Part shown: piece by piece, positions 24,260 through 33,682 of the stretch
Numbering within the stretch: the first letter of the stretch is position 1
Layout: each line of letters begins with the position of its first letter
Assembly: GCA_023129415.1 (NCBI GenBank)
Contig: JAGMCF010000056.1
Location: 1 to 46,814, forward strand
Source of the DNA: Candidatus Cloacimonadota bacterium
GTDB taxonomy: Bacteria > Cloacimonadota > Cloacimonadia > JGIOTU-2
DNA: 46,814 nucleotides
Direction of reading: 5' to 3'
Translations under genes and position numbers: made by a program
The notes under the pieces: model-generated
Database searches by the model: none
What the model saw: the letters and a program-made list of their open reading frames with translations, nothing else
Told to the model about the DNA's origin: nothing

Positions 24260-24673
24260 CTACCAGATCTTACAAAGATATTCTCCACCAACTTTCTCTC
24301 TGCGAGCAATACTATCAGTGATTACGCCAATATTTGTTGAAATTATAGCAATTCCAAGATGGTTATAAATAACTGGAATATTTATTGAATTAACATATAC
24401 TCTCTTACCTGGTCGACTTACTCTTTCTAATCCTTTAATCACAGATTCCTCATTTGTAGTATAACGAATAGTAATTCTAATCTGATTAAATTTTCTTTTT
24501 GCTTCTTCAGATTTCTCCAGAAAAGTATATTTACTAATAAAATTTTCTTCGTAAAGTATGCGAGCTATTTCTTTCCGCATATTTGAAGAATTAATAGTGA
24601 CTGTTTTTTTCTTTGCATGAATTCCATTTCTTATAATAGTAAGCATATCAGCAATAGGGTCTGTAGTGGGCAT
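24260..24673 (-). CDS. rpsH: 30S ribosomal protein S8
   Basis: A 16S rRNA-binding protein central to platform assembly. The 137 residues run from PTTDPIADMLTIIRNGIHAK to VGGEYLCKIW, with LGIAIISTNIGVITDSIARR as the RNA-binding C-terminal part. S8 represses the spc operon in E. coli; no recognisable S8 target is obvious here. It is 11 bases after rpsN and 102 before rplF because of an inserted repeat. Confidence 0.98.
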   Translation of the reverse strand: MPTTDPIADMLTIIRNGIHAKKKTVTINSSNMRKEIARILYEENFISKYTFLEKSEEAKRKFNQIRITIRYTTNEESVIKGLERVSRPGKRVYVNSINIPVIYNHLGIAIISTNIGVITDSIARREKVGGEYLCKIW

Positions 24674-24684
24674 TATTCCTCCGA

Positions 24685-24870
24685 TTACCAGCTTGCTTTT
24701 CTAACACCGGGAATTTTCCCTTCACGAGCCAGCTTTCTAAAACATAATCTACAAATTCCAAAATCTCGTAAATACCCCCTTGGTCTACCACATAATTCAC
24801 ATCTATTATATTTTCTTACTTTAAATTTTGGTTTCTTTTTAGCTTTAACTTCTAAAGATTTTTTTGCCAT
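24685..24870 (-). CDS. rpsN: 30S ribosomal protein S14, zinc-binding short form
   Basis: The 61-residue form has four zinc-binding cysteines in [20 protein letters not shown], typical of S14 type Z, and ends [16 protein letters not shown]. It replaces the longer zinc-free S14 found in many Proteobacteria. It lies between rplE and rpsH as usual. Confidence 0.98.
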   Translation of the reverse strand: MAKKSLEVKAKKKPKFKVRKYNRCELCGRPRGYLRDFGICRLCFRKLAREGKIPGVRKASW

Positions 24871-24881
24871 ATCATTCCTTA

Positions 24882-25424
24882 TTATTTTTTAATAAAAGGC
24901 ATTCCAAGAGCACTCAGCAATTCAAGTCCCTCTTCATCAGTTTTGGCTGTAGTGACAAAAGTAATATTTAGTCCTCTGATTTTATCAATTTTATCGTAAA
25001 TAATTTCTGGAAAAACAATCTGTTCTTTAATCCCAAATGTATAATTTCCTCTTCCATCAAATCCAGTTCTTGAAACTCCATTAAAATCTCTAATTCTTGG
25101 TATTACTATATTAAAAAGTCTATCAGCAAATTCATACATTTTTTCACCACGAAGTGTGGTTTTTGTTCCAATAGGATTTCCTTCTCTTAATTTGAAATTT
25201 GAAATAGATTTCTTTGCCCTGGTAATAATGCAATATTGACCAGTTATAATTTCTAAATCTTTTCTGGCATTATCCAAAACAGCTCTATTTTGAGTTGCTT
25301 CACCAACACCAATATTAACAGAAATCTTTTCCATTTTGGGAACTTGCATTACATTTTGATAATTAAATTTCTTCATCAAATCTTTTATAACCTGTTTTTT
25401 ATACTTTTCTTTTAATCTACTCAT
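24882..25424 (-). CDS. rplE: 50S ribosomal protein L5
   Basis: L5 binds 5S rRNA and forms part of the inter-subunit bridge B1b. The 180 residues include [60 protein letters not shown] and the C-terminal [20 protein letters not shown]. Two consecutive ATG codons are present; the second (25422-25424) is better spaced from GAGG. It is about nine bases after rplX. Confidence 0.98.
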   Translation of the reverse strand: MSRLKEKYKKQVIKDLMKKFNYQNVMQVPKMEKISVNIGVGEATQNRAVLDNARKDLEIITGQYCIITRAKKSISNFKLREGNPIGTKTTLRGEKMYEFADRLFNIVIPRIRDFNGVSRTGFDGRGNYTFGIKEQIVFPEIIYDKIDKIRGLNITFVTTAKTDEEGLELLSALGMPFIKK

Positions 25425-25433
25425 CATTCCTCA

Positions 25434-25742
25434 TTAAATCATATCTCCACATTTAGAACAGTATCTTATTCTACTTTTATCTTCTAAAATTTTCATTCTT
25501 GCTTTTGTTGGCTTTCCACATTTTGGGCATATCAATTGCACATTTGAAATATGTATTGGAGCTTCCATTTCAATAATTCCACCTGATTGACTCTGTTGAG
25601 TAGGTTTCTGATGTTTTTTTATAAAATTAACTTTTTCAACAATTACTTTATTATTTTTGGGAAATGCTTTCAGGATAAGTCCTTCAACGCCTTTATATTC
25701 ACCACTAATAATTCTAACCTTATCATCTTTTTTTATTCTCAT
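25434..25742 (-). CDS. rplX: 50S ribosomal protein L24 with C-terminal zinc ribbon
   Basis: L24 starts 50S assembly. Residues 1-60 hold the KOW motif (DDKVRIISGEYKGVEGLILK) and the family segment VEKVNFIKKHQKPTQQSQSG. The last 35 residues form a zinc ribbon with CPKC and CSKC pairs. Such C4 extensions occur in several bacterial phyla and match the cysteine-rich set of this organism. The 67-base spacer to rplN is longer than usual. Confidence 0.97.
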   Translation of the reverse strand: MRIKKDDKVRIISGEYKGVEGLILKAFPKNNKVIVEKVNFIKKHQKPTQQSQSGGIIEMEAPIHISNVQLICPKCGKPTKARMKILEDKSRIRYCSKCGDMI

Positions 25743-25809
25743 ACAAATCTCTCATGCCATCCCCGTTTACACGTGGACAGATCCTCCTCTGGAGGGCAAA
25801 TCCTTCGAA
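25743..25809 (-). other. Spacer between rplN and rplX with small hairpin
   Basis: On the gene strand the 67-base spacer carries GCCCTCCAGAGGAGGATC, where CCTC can pair with GAGG, and a CCACGTG word near GTAAACGGGGATGG. The composition is richer in G and C than the flanking genes, so this may be another eroded repeat. No start codon with coding potential follows the GGAGG. Confidence 0.4.
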
Positions 25810-26178
25810 CTACACTACTTCAGGAGCAAGTGACAGGATCTTCATAAAATGTCTTTCGCGAAGTTCTCTTGCAACGGGTCCGAAAATTCGAGTTCCCTTT
25901 GGCTCCATTAAATCATCTATTAATACAACTGCATTATCACTAAAGCGAACATAAGTTCCATCATTTCTTCTAACAGCTTGTTTTGTTCGAACAACTACTC
26001 CTCTATGAATAGTTCCCTTTTTAATATCAGTATGCGGAACAGCAGATTTAACAGACATTACAATTAAATCTCCAAGGCTTGCATATCTTCGTTTAGAGCC
26101 ACCAAGAACTTTTATACATTTTACAACTTTTGCTCCTGAATTATCTGCAACTTTAAGGACTGTCTCTTGTTGTATCAT
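25810..26178 (-). CDS. rplN: 50S ribosomal protein L14
   Basis: A conserved 122-residue protein at the 50S interface ([77 protein letters not shown]). GGGAG eight bases before the ATG is its ribosome binding site. The 150-base spacer upstream, between rpsQ and rplN, is much longer than the usual few bases. Confidence 0.98.
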   Translation of the reverse strand: MIQQETVLKVADNSGAKVVKCIKVLGGSKRRYASLGDLIVMSVKSAVPHTDIKKGTIHRGVVVRTKQAVRRNDGTYVRFSDNAVVLIDDLMEPKGTRIFGPVARELRERHFMKILSLAPEVV

Positions 26179-26328
26179 AAGAACTCCCTGTCTGGGTTTT
26201 TACCACTCCGTCTGGGCGCCGAGACCGATAAGAACACTGAGTTTCACCTGAAATAATTTTTTCTATTTTTTTCCGATAATATTTCATTAGTTTCAATCAA
26301 TTTTTTTCTGTATAAATCAATGACTTGA
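26179..26328 (-). repeat. Repeat-bearing 150-bp spacer between rpsQ and rplN
   Basis: On the gene strand it contains ATTATTTCAGGTGAAACTCA, then GTGTTCTTATCGG, GTCTCGGCGCCCAGACGGAG and ACCCAGACAGGGAG before the rplN ATG. The CCCAGAC-GGAG word is doubled, the second copy being the rplN ribosome binding site. The TATTTCA...AGTGTTCTT part resembles the element inside the secY-adk repeat (20516-20560) and about 6336-6376. Confidence 0.5.
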
Positions 26329-26595
26329 CTACCTTCTTTTCTCAATTACTTCAACAAATCTCCATCTTTTAGTTTTACTAACAGGTCTATACTCTTCAAT
26401 CTTTACTTTATCTCCAGTTTTGGCTTCATTATTTTCATCATGAACTTTATACTTTTTATGTTTTTTGATATACTTGCCATATAATGGATGTTTGAACTGT
26501 CTAACAACTCTAACAACTATGGTCTTATCCATTTTATCACTTATAACAACACCGGTTCTAGAAGGTTTTCTCTTATTAATTCCTACTTTTTCCAT
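26329..26595 (-). CDS. rpsQ: 30S ribosomal protein S17
   Basis: An OB-fold primary 16S rRNA-binding protein of 88 residues: [20 protein letters not shown], then [20 protein letters not shown] and the [18 protein letters not shown] signature. The start at 26593-26595 is chosen since AGGA lies at good distance; an ATG six bases upstream overlaps that site. It follows rpmC by 13 bases. Confidence 0.97.
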   Translation of the reverse strand: MEKVGINKRKPSRTGVVISDKMDKTIVVRVVRQFKHPLYGKYIKKHKKYKVHDENNEAKTGDKVKIEEYRPVSKTKRWRFVEVIEKRR

Positions 26596-26608
26596 AATCA
26601 TCCTAATT

Positions 26609-26809
26609 CTATTTCTTTGTTTCTAACTCCCTTTCTCTTATTATAGTGCTAACACGAGCAATATCTTTTTTAACTTCTTTTATTTTCATAGGATTTTCTA
26701 ATTTATTCATTGCCTTTTGAAAGCGAAGATTGAAAAACTCTTCACGAAGATCATCCTCCTGGAGTTTCAATTCTGATAGATTCATCTCTCTCAATTCATT
26801 TGGTTTCAT
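26609..26809 (-). CDS. rpmC: 50S ribosomal protein L29
   Basis: A 66-residue, two-helix protein near the peptide exit tunnel: [20 protein letters not shown], then [20 protein letters not shown] and [13 protein letters not shown]. It starts two bases after the rplP stop, indicating coupled translation. Confidence 0.97.
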   Translation of the reverse strand: MKPNELREMNLSELKLQEDDLREEFFNLRFQKAMNKLENPMKIKEVKKDIARVSTIIRERELETKK

Positions 26810-26811
26810 AT

Positions 26812-27231
26812 CTATCCTATTAAATCATCACGGGAAATAAATTTTGTCTTTAGAGGAAGTTTATAACCAGCTAATGCCAATGCTCTCCGTGCAATATTAT
26901 AATCTACACCTTCAATCTCAAAAATAATTCTACTACGTTTAACCACAGCGACCCAATATTCAGGAGCACCTTTCCCTTTACCCATTCTGGTTTCAGCAGG
27001 TTTTACTGTACATGGTTTATCTGGAAAAATTCTTATCCAGACTTTTCCAGAACGCTTAATAAAGTGGGTAATGGCAACACGAGCAGCTTCAATCTGACGG
27101 GCAGTAATCCATCCATTTTCCAAGCTCATAAGACCAAAATCACCAAATTCAAGATTGGATCCTGTATATGCTTTTCCACGCCTTTTACCACGTTGTTGCT
27201 TTCTATGTTTTACTTTCTTTGGCATTAACAT
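26812..27231 (-). CDS. rplP: 50S ribosomal protein L16
   Basis: L16 binds near the A-site tRNA elbow. The 139 residues include [60 protein letters not shown] and the C-terminal [18 protein letters not shown]. It lies between rpsC and rpmC in standard order. Confidence 0.98.
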   Translation of the reverse strand: MLMPKKVKHRKQQRGKRRGKAYTGSNLEFGDFGLMSLENGWITARQIEAARVAITHFIKRSGKVWIRIFPDKPCTVKPAETRMGKGKGAPEYWVAVVKRSRIIFEIEGVDYNIARRALALAGYKLPLKTKFISRDDLIG

Positions 27232-27257
27232 TTTTAAAATACCTATTAATTGAATAT

Positions 27258-27914
27258 TTATTTATTCATCAACTCACCCTTACATACCCAGACTTTTATG
27301 CCAATAACACCATACTTTGTAATGGCTTCACTTAAAGCATAATCAATATCTGATCTCAGGGTATGAAGAGGATTTCTACCTGCATGATATTCTTCTTTTC
27401 GAGCAATTTCAGCACCATGAAGACGACCTCCACATTTAATTTTAATACCAACTGCTCCAAAATCCATTGCTCTTTGTATTGCCCGTTTCATTGCTCTGCG
27501 GTATGAAATTCTATTTATAATCTGTCTGGCAATGTCCATTCCAATTAGTTTTGCATCAAGCTCGGGTCTTTTTATCTCCTTAACATCGATGGTTAATCTG
27601 GAATAGTCATCTTGACTGGACATATTAAGAAGTGTAAGCAATTCATGCTTAATTTTTTCAATTTCAACCCCTTTTCGTCCAATAACAATTCCTGGTCTGG
27701 CAGTATTAATTACAATTGTAATTTTATCACTTTTTCGGAAAATTTCAACTTTTGAAAGCATTGCATCTGACAAGCGCTTATTAAGATAATCTTTGATTTT
27801 CAAATCTTCGTAAAGAAGAGATACATAATGCTTTCTGGTATTTGCAAACCAGATAGATTCCCAATTTTTATTAAATCCTATACGAAAACCAACAGGATTA
27901 GTTTTTTGACCCAA
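27258..27914 (-). CDS. rpsC: 30S ribosomal protein S3 (TTG start)
   Basis: S3 lies at the mRNA entry tunnel. The 218 residues contain a KH domain with [20 protein letters not shown] and the C-terminal [20 protein letters not shown]. The start codon is TTG (27912-27914), giving the expected [14 protein letters not shown]-terminus, with GGAGG seven bases upstream. It overlaps the end of rplV by 17 bases. Confidence 0.97.
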   Translation of the reverse strand: MGQKTNPVGFRIGFNKNWESIWFANTRKHYVSLLYEDLKIKDYLNKRLSDAMLSKVEIFRKSDKITIVINTARPGIVIGRKGVEIEKIKHELLTLLNMSSQDDYSRLTIDVKEIKRPELDAKLIGMDIARQIINRISYRRAMKRAIQRAMDFGAVGIKIKCGGRLHGAEIARKEEYHAGRNPLHTLRSDIDYALSEAITKYGVIGIKVWVCKGELMNK

Positions 27915-28278
27915 GATCTGCCTCCTTTGCTTTTGGTAACAGATACTTATCTGATACAGATAATGTAATATGACATGTTCTTTTTCTAATCATATCAGCT
28001 CTTCCACGGGCACGAGCACGATATCTTTTCATTGTTATACCTTTATCTACAAAAACTTTGTTTATTACTAATTTATCAATTTCAACCTTTCCCTTTTTAC
28101 TTACTGCATTTGCAATTGCAGCATCCAAAAGTTTGATAATTATCCTTGCTGCTCTTTTCTTTGAAAAAATAAGTATATCTTTTGCTTCACTAACATTTTT
28201 ATTTCGAATTAAGTCAGCTATTAGACGAACTTTTTTTGCTGATCCTCTTTGATTTTTTACTTTAGCAATTGCTTCCAT
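27898..28278 (-). CDS. rplV: 50S ribosomal protein L22
   Basis: L22 lines the peptide exit tunnel with its beta-hairpin. The 126 residues show GSAKKVRLIADLIRNKNVSE, a KRAARIIIKLLDAAIANA helix and the hairpin KGITMKRYRARARGRADMIR. The N-terminus MEAIAKVKNQRGS is normal. It lies six bases after rpsS; its 3' end overlaps the rpsC ribosome binding site and start. Confidence 0.98.
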   Translation of the reverse strand: MEAIAKVKNQRGSAKKVRLIADLIRNKNVSEAKDILIFSKKRAARIIIKLLDAAIANAVSKKGKVEIDKLVINKVFVDKGITMKRYRARARGRADMIRKRTCHITLSVSDKYLLPKAKEADLGSKN

Positions 28279-28284
28279 CTTCTT

Positions 28285-28569
28285 TTACCTACGTCTTGCA
28301 AGCTTTTCTTTTTTATCTTTATGACCTCTAAATATTCTTGTTGGAGAAAACTCTCCCAACTTATGACCAACCATACTTTCAGAAACGAAAACAGGGACAA
28401 ACTTCTTTCCATTATGAACAGCAAAAGTATGACCAACAAATTCAGGAATTATTGTTGAACGTCTTGACCAAGTTTTGATAACTTTCTTGCGATTTTCTTT
28501 ATTCAAGTTTTCAACTTTCTTCATTAAATGCGTATCAACAAATGGTCCCTTTTTAAGTGACCTAGCCAT
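28285..28569 (-). CDS. rpsS: 30S ribosomal protein S19
   Basis: A 30S head protein of 94 residues: [60 protein letters not shown] and [13 protein letters not shown]. It follows rplB after 47 bases. Confidence 0.98.
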   Translation of the reverse strand: MARSLKKGPFVDTHLMKKVENLNKENRKKVIKTWSRRSTIIPEFVGHTFAVHNGKKFVPVFVSESMVGHKLGEFSPTRIFRGHKDKKEKLARRR

Positions 28570-28616
28570 TTATGCAATCCTCCAAATATTTCTTTCTATA
28601 ATGAAATTAAATATAT

Positions 28617-29444
28617 TTACTTTCGTTTTTTTATAATATATTTATCAGAATATTTCTTCTTCTTTCTCGTTTTGAATCCTTTAGCAGGTAAACCCCAAGG
28701 AGAAACTGGATGTCTTCCGCCAGAAGTTTTACCTTCTCCACCACCCATTGGATGGTCAACAGGATTCATAGCAACACCTCTTGTGTGTGGACGCCTACCT
28801 AACCAACGATTTCTTCCTGCCTTGCCAATAACGATACTGCTATGCTCAACATTACTCACCTGACCAATTGAACCGTAACATTCCGCTCTAATTAATTGAA
28901 CAGCACCTGATGGCATTTTCACATGAACATATTTATCTTCCTTTGCGATAATTTCAGCATTTGCACCAGCACTTCTGGCAATCTGTGCACCTTTATTAGG
29001 TTTCAACTCAACATTATGAATCATTGTTCCTATTGGAATCTTCCTTAAAGGCATAGCATTCCCTTGTTTAATCTCAACATCTTCGCCCGCTACTACTACA
29101 TCATTAACATCTAATTTATCTGGTGCAATTATATATCGTTTCTCTCCATCAGCATAATAAAGAAGGGCAATTCTGGCAGACCGAATCGGGTCGTATTCAA
29201 TTGAATGAACCCGCGCTAAAATATCCTTCTTATCATATCGCTTAAAATCAATAATCCTATAAAATCTTTTATGACCTCCACCACGGTGACGAATAGTCAT
29301 CCTTCCCTGATTATTTCTACCACCGGTTCTTTTTAAAGGTTTCAGAAGAGTCTTTTCAGGTCGATCCGTTGTAATCTCTTCAAACTTATAACCAGTAAGA
29401 AATCTTCTGGATGGAGTTATAGGTTTATATTTTTTTATTGCCAT
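28617..29444 (-). CDS. rplB: 50S ribosomal protein L2
   Basis: L2 is needed for peptidyl-transferase centre formation and subunit joining. The 275 residues include [40 protein letters not shown], and the C-terminal [20 protein letters not shown] with its universally conserved histidine. The 79-base spacer to rplW holds CTCCAA/TTGGAG (29452-29471), a weak hairpin whose purpose is unclear. Confidence 0.98.
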   Translation of the reverse strand: MAIKKYKPITPSRRFLTGYKFEEITTDRPEKTLLKPLKRTGGRNNQGRMTIRHRGGGHKRFYRIIDFKRYDKKDILARVHSIEYDPIRSARIALLYYADGEKRYIIAPDKLDVNDVVVAGEDVEIKQGNAMPLRKIPIGTMIHNVELKPNKGAQIARSAGANAEIIAKEDKYVHVKMPSGAVQLIRAECYGSIGQVSNVEHSSIVIGKAGRNRWLGRRPHTRGVAMNPVDHPMGGGEGKTSGGRHPVSPWGLPAKGFKTRKKKKYSDKYIIKKRK

Positions 29445-29523
29445 TTAAATAATCTCCAAAATAGATATTGGAGTAAAAAACCCAATTGATACTTTTTTCT
29501 GTCAATCTTATTTAGAAATAGCA

Positions 29524-29820
29524 TTATTTTAATACTTCAAATTCCTTAATACTTTCACCCGATTCTAAATATACTATTGCCTTTTTCCAATCTGATCTTC
29601 TTCCACTATATCTACCCAAGCTTTTGGGCTTTCCTTTATAGTAAATTGTATTAACCTTTCTTACTTTAACATCAAAAATCTTTTCAATAGCATCTTTAAT
29701 CTCTATTTTATTTGCTTTTATATGAACTTTAAAAAGGTATCCATTTGCATCTTCAGTTATGTGAGTACCTTTTTCGGTTATAAGGGTCTGAATAATTATT
29801 TCTCTTGGATTCTTACTCAT
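29524..29820 (-). CDS. rplW: 50S ribosomal protein L23
   Basis: L23 forms the docking site for SRP and trigger factor at the tunnel exit. The 98 residues contain PREIIIQTLITEKGTHITED, FKVHIKANKIEIKDAIEKIF and the VNTIYYKGKPKSLGRYSGRR signature. I choose the ATG at 29818-29820, which overlaps the rplD stop and is preceded by AAAGGTG; an in-frame GTG six bases upstream overlaps that binding site. Confidence 0.97.
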   Translation of the reverse strand: MSKNPREIIIQTLITEKGTHITEDANGYLFKVHIKANKIEIKDAIEKIFDVKVRKVNTIYYKGKPKSLGRYSGRRSDWKKAIVYLESGESIKEFEVLK

Positions 29821-30454
29821 TTTCACCTTTCTGGGAATGGGTAAAAGTATCCTCCATCATTTGTAGAGCTTTTTCAGTAATAACCAAATCACTCGATCTC
29901 ATAACTTCATAAGAACATAGGTCTTGGGAACGGGCAGTATAAACATTTTTCAAATTACTGAAAGATTTTATAACATTCATAGAATTGTCTGGTATGATAA
30001 TTAAGCACTTTTCGTAATCAATTTCCATATTTTTTAGTATTTGATTAGCAGTTTTTGTGCTTGGTTTATCAAACACAAAATCTTCAATAATTGCGACATG
30101 CTCTCTTTTTGAACTTAATGCGGACTTTAAGGCAATTCTTTTCTTTTTTCTTGGGATTTTTTTACACCAATCTTTTGGTCGAGGACCAAAAGCCACTCCA
30201 CCGCCAACTTTAATAGGACTTTTTGCAGAACCAGAACGTGCTCTGCCAGTACCTTTCTGTCTAAATAGTTTACGTGTAGAACCTTTTACTTCTGAACGGC
30301 CTTTTACTGATTTTGTTCCCTGTCTTTGATTTCTTAAATAAAATTTAATAACTTCATAAAGAACATTGGTATTTATATCAAAATCAAAAAGGTTTGCAGG
30401 TAAAGAAACCTTTCCAATCTTCTCACCATTATTTGAATATTTTATTACATCCAT
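29813..30454 (-). CDS. rplD: 50S ribosomal protein L4
   Basis: L4 extends a long loop into the exit tunnel and in E. coli represses the S10 operon. The 213 residues include the loop KGSTRKLFRQKGTGRARSGS with the following VGGGVAFGPRPKDW, and AIIEDFVFDKPSTKTANQIL. No S10-leader-type structure was recognised upstream of rpsJ. It overlaps rplW by eight bases. Confidence 0.97.
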   Translation of the reverse strand: MDVIKYSNNGEKIGKVSLPANLFDFDINTNVLYEVIKFYLRNQRQGTKSVKGRSEVKGSTRKLFRQKGTGRARSGSAKSPIKVGGGVAFGPRPKDWCKKIPRKKKRIALKSALSSKREHVAIIEDFVFDKPSTKTANQILKNMEIDYEKCLIIIPDNSMNVIKSFSNLKNVYTARSQDLCSYEVMRSSDLVITEKALQMMEDTFTHSQKGENE

Positions 30455-30466
30455 AAAAACCTTTAT

Positions 30467-31096
30467 TTATTTTATTTTCTGAAGAGTAATAAGACTATTT
30501 CTATGACCTGGTACTGCTCCCTTAAGCATAATCAGATTTCTTTTTTCATCAACTTTAAATATAGTTAAATTTCTAACTGTAACCTTTTTATTACCCATGT
30601 GACCTGGCATTTTTTTGCCCCGAACAACTCTTGAAGGAGTAGCACATTGTCCAATAGAACCGGTACCTCTAAATGATTCATGAGTCCCATGTGTCATATT
30701 TTTGCCATGAAAATTGTATCTTTTTACAACACCTGCAAAACCACGCCCTTTAGATGTTCCTGTAACATTAATAATCTCATTTGCTTTGAAAATATTAGGG
30801 CTTAATACAGAACCTTGTGGGTATTTTTTCAAAACTTTATCATCAACTCTGAATTCTCTTAGAAATTTAAAACATTTTAAATTATTTTTCTTAAAATGAC
30901 CTGCTTGGGGCTTGGTTATCTTCTTCTCATCGGTTTCATAAAATCCAAGTTGTAGAGCAGAATAACCATCTTTTTCATTTGTTTTTCGATTAATAACGGA
31001 ACATGGTCCAGCATGAATTATAGTAACAGGAATTGAATCTCCACTTTCACTAAAAGCTCGTGTCATTCCTATCTTTTTTCCAATTAATCCTAACAT
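30467..31096 (-). CDS. rplC: 50S ribosomal protein L3
   Basis: L3 reaches toward the peptidyl-transferase centre. The 209 residues begin MLGLIGKKIGMTRAFSESGD and contain GTSKGRGFAGVVKRYNFHGK, THGTHESFRGTGSIGQCATP and KMPGHMGNKKVTVRNL. The methylatable glutamine region is intact. It is 33 bases after rpsJ. Confidence 0.98.
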   Translation of the reverse strand: MLGLIGKKIGMTRAFSESGDSIPVTIIHAGPCSVINRKTNEKDGYSALQLGFYETDEKKITKPQAGHFKKNNLKCFKFLREFRVDDKVLKKYPQGSVLSPNIFKANEIINVTGTSKGRGFAGVVKRYNFHGKNMTHGTHESFRGTGSIGQCATPSRVVRGKKMPGHMGNKKVTVRNLTIFKVDEKRNLIMLKGAVPGHRNSLITLQKIK

Positions 31097-31129
31097 TTTT
31101 TCTCCTTCAAAAGAAATAATGTATTACTA

Positions 31130-31432
31130 TCAAGTCTTGATTTCAATATGAACACCAGCTGGAATATTCAAATTCTTAATCGCATCTGCTGTTTTAGGTG
31201 TAGCATTTTGAATATCAATAATTCTTTTATGAATTCTCATTTCAAACTGTTCTCTTGATTTCTTATCAACATGGGGAGAACGAAGAACAGTGTAAAGTCG
31301 TCTTTTTGTGGGCAAAGGGATAGGACCAATTATCTTAGCTCCTGTTCCTTTTGTATTTCTAATAATTTCTGCAACGGACTTATCCAAAAGAAAATGGTCA
31401 TATGCCTTCAGTTTGATTCTTATCTTATTCAT
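31130..31432 (-). CDS. rpsJ: 30S ribosomal protein S10 / transcription factor NusE
   Basis: S10 serves in the 30S head and, with NusB, in antitermination. The 100 residues contain [40 protein letters not shown] and the C-terminal [11 protein letters not shown]. Two ATG codons adjoin; the second (31430-31432) is better spaced from GAGG. It follows fusA directly, with no second tuf between them. Confidence 0.97.
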   Translation of the reverse strand: MNKIRIKLKAYDHFLLDKSVAEIIRNTKGTGAKIIGPIPLPTKRRLYTVLRSPHVDKKSREQFEMRIHKRIIDIQNATPKTADAIKNLNIPAGVHIEIKT

Positions 31433-31447
31433 CATCTCCTCGTAAAA

Positions 31448-33574
31448 TTAATAGCCACGCATTCTTTCAATAATTTTTATTGAAATATTTTCCGGTACTT
31501 TTTCATATTTGAAAAATTCCATAGAGTAAGAAGCTCTACCTTGAGAAACTGATCTCAAATTAGTGGCATAACCAAATGTCTCACTTAATGGAACATATCC
31601 ATTTATAATTTTAATCGATTCTTTATCTGAAACCTCAATGATTTTACCTCTTCTGCCATTTAAATCATTTATGACATTTCCTAAATATTCTTCAGGGGTA
31701 ACTATATTAATATTCATTATTGGTTCCAGAAGAATAGATTTAGCTTTTCTAAGTGCATTTATAAAAGCAATTGAACCTGCAATTTTAAATGCTAACTCTG
31801 AAGAATCTACAGGATTGAATGAACCCCCTGTTATAATAGCTTTCACATCTTCAACCTTATTACCAGTTAAGACTCCACTTTCTGAAGATTCAAATATACC
31901 AGATTTTATAGCATTTATGTAATGTTTTGGTATTTCTTCTTCTGAGGATATATCTTCAAAATAAATCATATTCTTAGAATTCCCCATCTGCCGGTTAGTT
32001 GAATAAGGTTCAATCCTTAATTTAACATGTCCATATTGACCATGTTCACCAACTTTGCGATCTAATATGCCTTCAGCTTCAACTGAATCTATAATTGTTT
32101 CCTTATAATTCACTCTTGGTTTACCAACATTTACATCAACTTTAAATTCTCTTTTTAATCTATCAATTAAAATTTCTAAATGAAGTTCTCCCATCCCAGA
32201 AATTAAAGTTTGCCCTGTTTCCTTATCTTTTTTAATATGATAAGTTGGATCTTCATCAAATAATCTTGGTAAAGTGATTTCGAGACTTTCTTCATCTATT
32301 TTAGTTTTTGGTTCGATTGCAATAGACATAACAGGTTCAGCAAATGCTATTTTTTCAAGTAAAACCGGGCTATCAAGTTGGACAATGCTATCACCGGATG
32401 ATGTATTACTAAGACCTGCAACAGCACAAATTTCACCTGCATATAATGCTTCCTTATTAATTGATTTATTTGAATGCATCTGCAAAATACGAGTTATCCT
32501 TTCTTTTTTCCCAGTATTTACATTAAGGACATAATCACCTCTATTAATTTTTCCTGAGTAGGCTCTTAAATAAGTTAATTTTCCTACATAAGGATTAACT
32601 TGATTTTTAAAAGCCAAAGCAGCAAAAGGAAGAGTTTCATCTACTATAATTTTCTTCTTATTTTTTGAATTTGGAATTGCAGCTTCGATACCAGGCACAT
32701 CTATTGGGGAAGGAAGGAAGTCAACAATAGCATTAATCAAAAGCTGGATACCTTTATTCTTTAAAGCAGAACCACAAAGAATTGGAACAAAATCACAATT
32801 TAGAGTTAACTTCCTTACAGATGCAATTAAATCCTTTTCACTTATTTCGTCATCGTCTAAAAATTTTTGCAAAATAGTTTCATCATATTCAGCAATTTTT
32901 TCAATAAGTTGATTACTATAATTTTTGACTAAATCTCTTAGTTCTAAAGATATTCTCTCATCATTTTCACTCGCTATCTGGCGGATTGTGAATTGAATAC
33001 CCAAATCATCTTTATCAAAGATATATGCCTTTTTATCAATTAAGCTAACTACTCCGAGAAAATCTTCACCATCCATAATGGGCAACTGGACAGGAAATGA
33101 ATTAGGATGCAGTTTGGATTTGATAGTTTCAACTGCATAAGTAAAGTCTGCACCAACTCTATCCAATTTATTAACAAAAGCTAAGCGAGGGATATTATAT
33201 CTATCAGCTTGATGCCAGACAGTTTCCGATTGTGGTTCAACACCAGCAACACCACAAAAAATAACAACAGCACCATCAAGAACTCGTAATGAGCGTTCTA
33301 CTTCAACGGTAAAATCAACATGACCAGGAGTATCAATAATATTTATTCTATGATTCTTCCAGTAACATGTTGTAGCAGCAGAAGTAATGGTTATACCTCT
33401 TTCTTTTTCTTGAATCATCCAATCCATTGTTGCTGTTCCATCATGTACTTCTCCCATTTGATGCAAGATACCAGTATAATATAGTATGCGTTCAGTAACT
33501 GTGGTTTTCCCAGCATCAATATGAGCAATTAAGCCAATATTCCGAATTCTCTCTAATGGATAATCTCTATTCAT
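31448..33574 (-). CDS. fusA: Elongation factor G
   Basis: EF-G drives translocation with GTP hydrolysis. The 708 residues show G1 AHIDAGKTT, switch I ([13 protein letters not shown]), G3 DTPGHVDF, G4 NKLD and domain IV/V landmarks ([32 protein letters not shown]). NKLD and GEHGQYG differ from the commonest bacterial EF-G (NKMD, GGRGQYG) but keep all catalytic residues. It is the only EF-G in the window and in the str position. The 108 bases upstream hold a palindromic repeat. Confidence 0.97.
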   Translation of the reverse strand: MNRDYPLERIRNIGLIAHIDAGKTTVTERILYYTGILHQMGEVHDGTATMDWMIQEKERGITITSAATTCYWKNHRINIIDTPGHVDFTVEVERSLRVLDGAVVIFCGVAGVEPQSETVWHQADRYNIPRLAFVNKLDRVGADFTYAVETIKSKLHPNSFPVQLPIMDGEDFLGVVSLIDKKAYIFDKDDLGIQFTIRQIASENDERISLELRDLVKNYSNQLIEKIAEYDETILQKFLDDDEISEKDLIASVRKLTLNCDFVPILCGSALKNKGIQLLINAIVDFLPSPIDVPGIEAAIPNSKNKKKIIVDETLPFAALAFKNQVNPYVGKLTYLRAYSGKINRGDYVLNVNTGKKERITRILQMHSNKSINKEALYAGEICAVAGLSNTSSGDSIVQLDSPVLLEKIAFAEPVMSIAIEPKTKIDEESLEITLPRLFDEDPTYHIKKDKETGQTLISGMGELHLEILIDRLKREFKVDVNVGKPRVNYKETIIDSVEAEGILDRKVGEHGQYGHVKLRIEPYSTNRQMGNSKNMIYFEDISSEEEIPKHYINAIKSGIFESSESGVLTGNKVEDVKAIITGGSFNPVDSSELAFKIAGSIAFINALRKAKSILLEPIMNINIVTPEEYLGNVINDLNGRRGKIIEVSDKESIKIINGYVPLSETFGYATNLRSVSQGRASYSMEFFKYEKVPENISIKIIERMRGY

Positions 33575-33602
33575 ATTTAATTACTTTTGTGTTCATTTTT
33601 CT

Positions 33603-33682
33603 TTTTTAGCCACCAAGGTCATAAAGAAACACTAATTTTTTTGTTATTTAATCCCTTTATGTATCTTGGCGTTCTTCGTGGC
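33603..33682 (-). repeat. Palindromic leader-type repeat between rpsG and fusA
   Basis: Read toward fusA: GAGCCACGAAGAACGCCAAG, ATACATAAAGGG, GTGTTTCTTTATGACCTTGG and TGGCTAAAAAAG. The ends GCCACGAAG and CCTTGGTGGC are largely complementary, giving an imperfect 75-base palindrome. It matches 24158-24259 word by word. Unlike that copy it ends about 28 bases before the fusA ATG, beside a decoy ATG (ATGAACACA) whose short frame ends over the fusA start. Confidence 0.75.

Noticed and set aside
31438-31447. Second tuf copy expected between fusA and rpsJ
   Set aside because: Only about 15 bases lie between the two genes; the single tuf seen is at the right edge.
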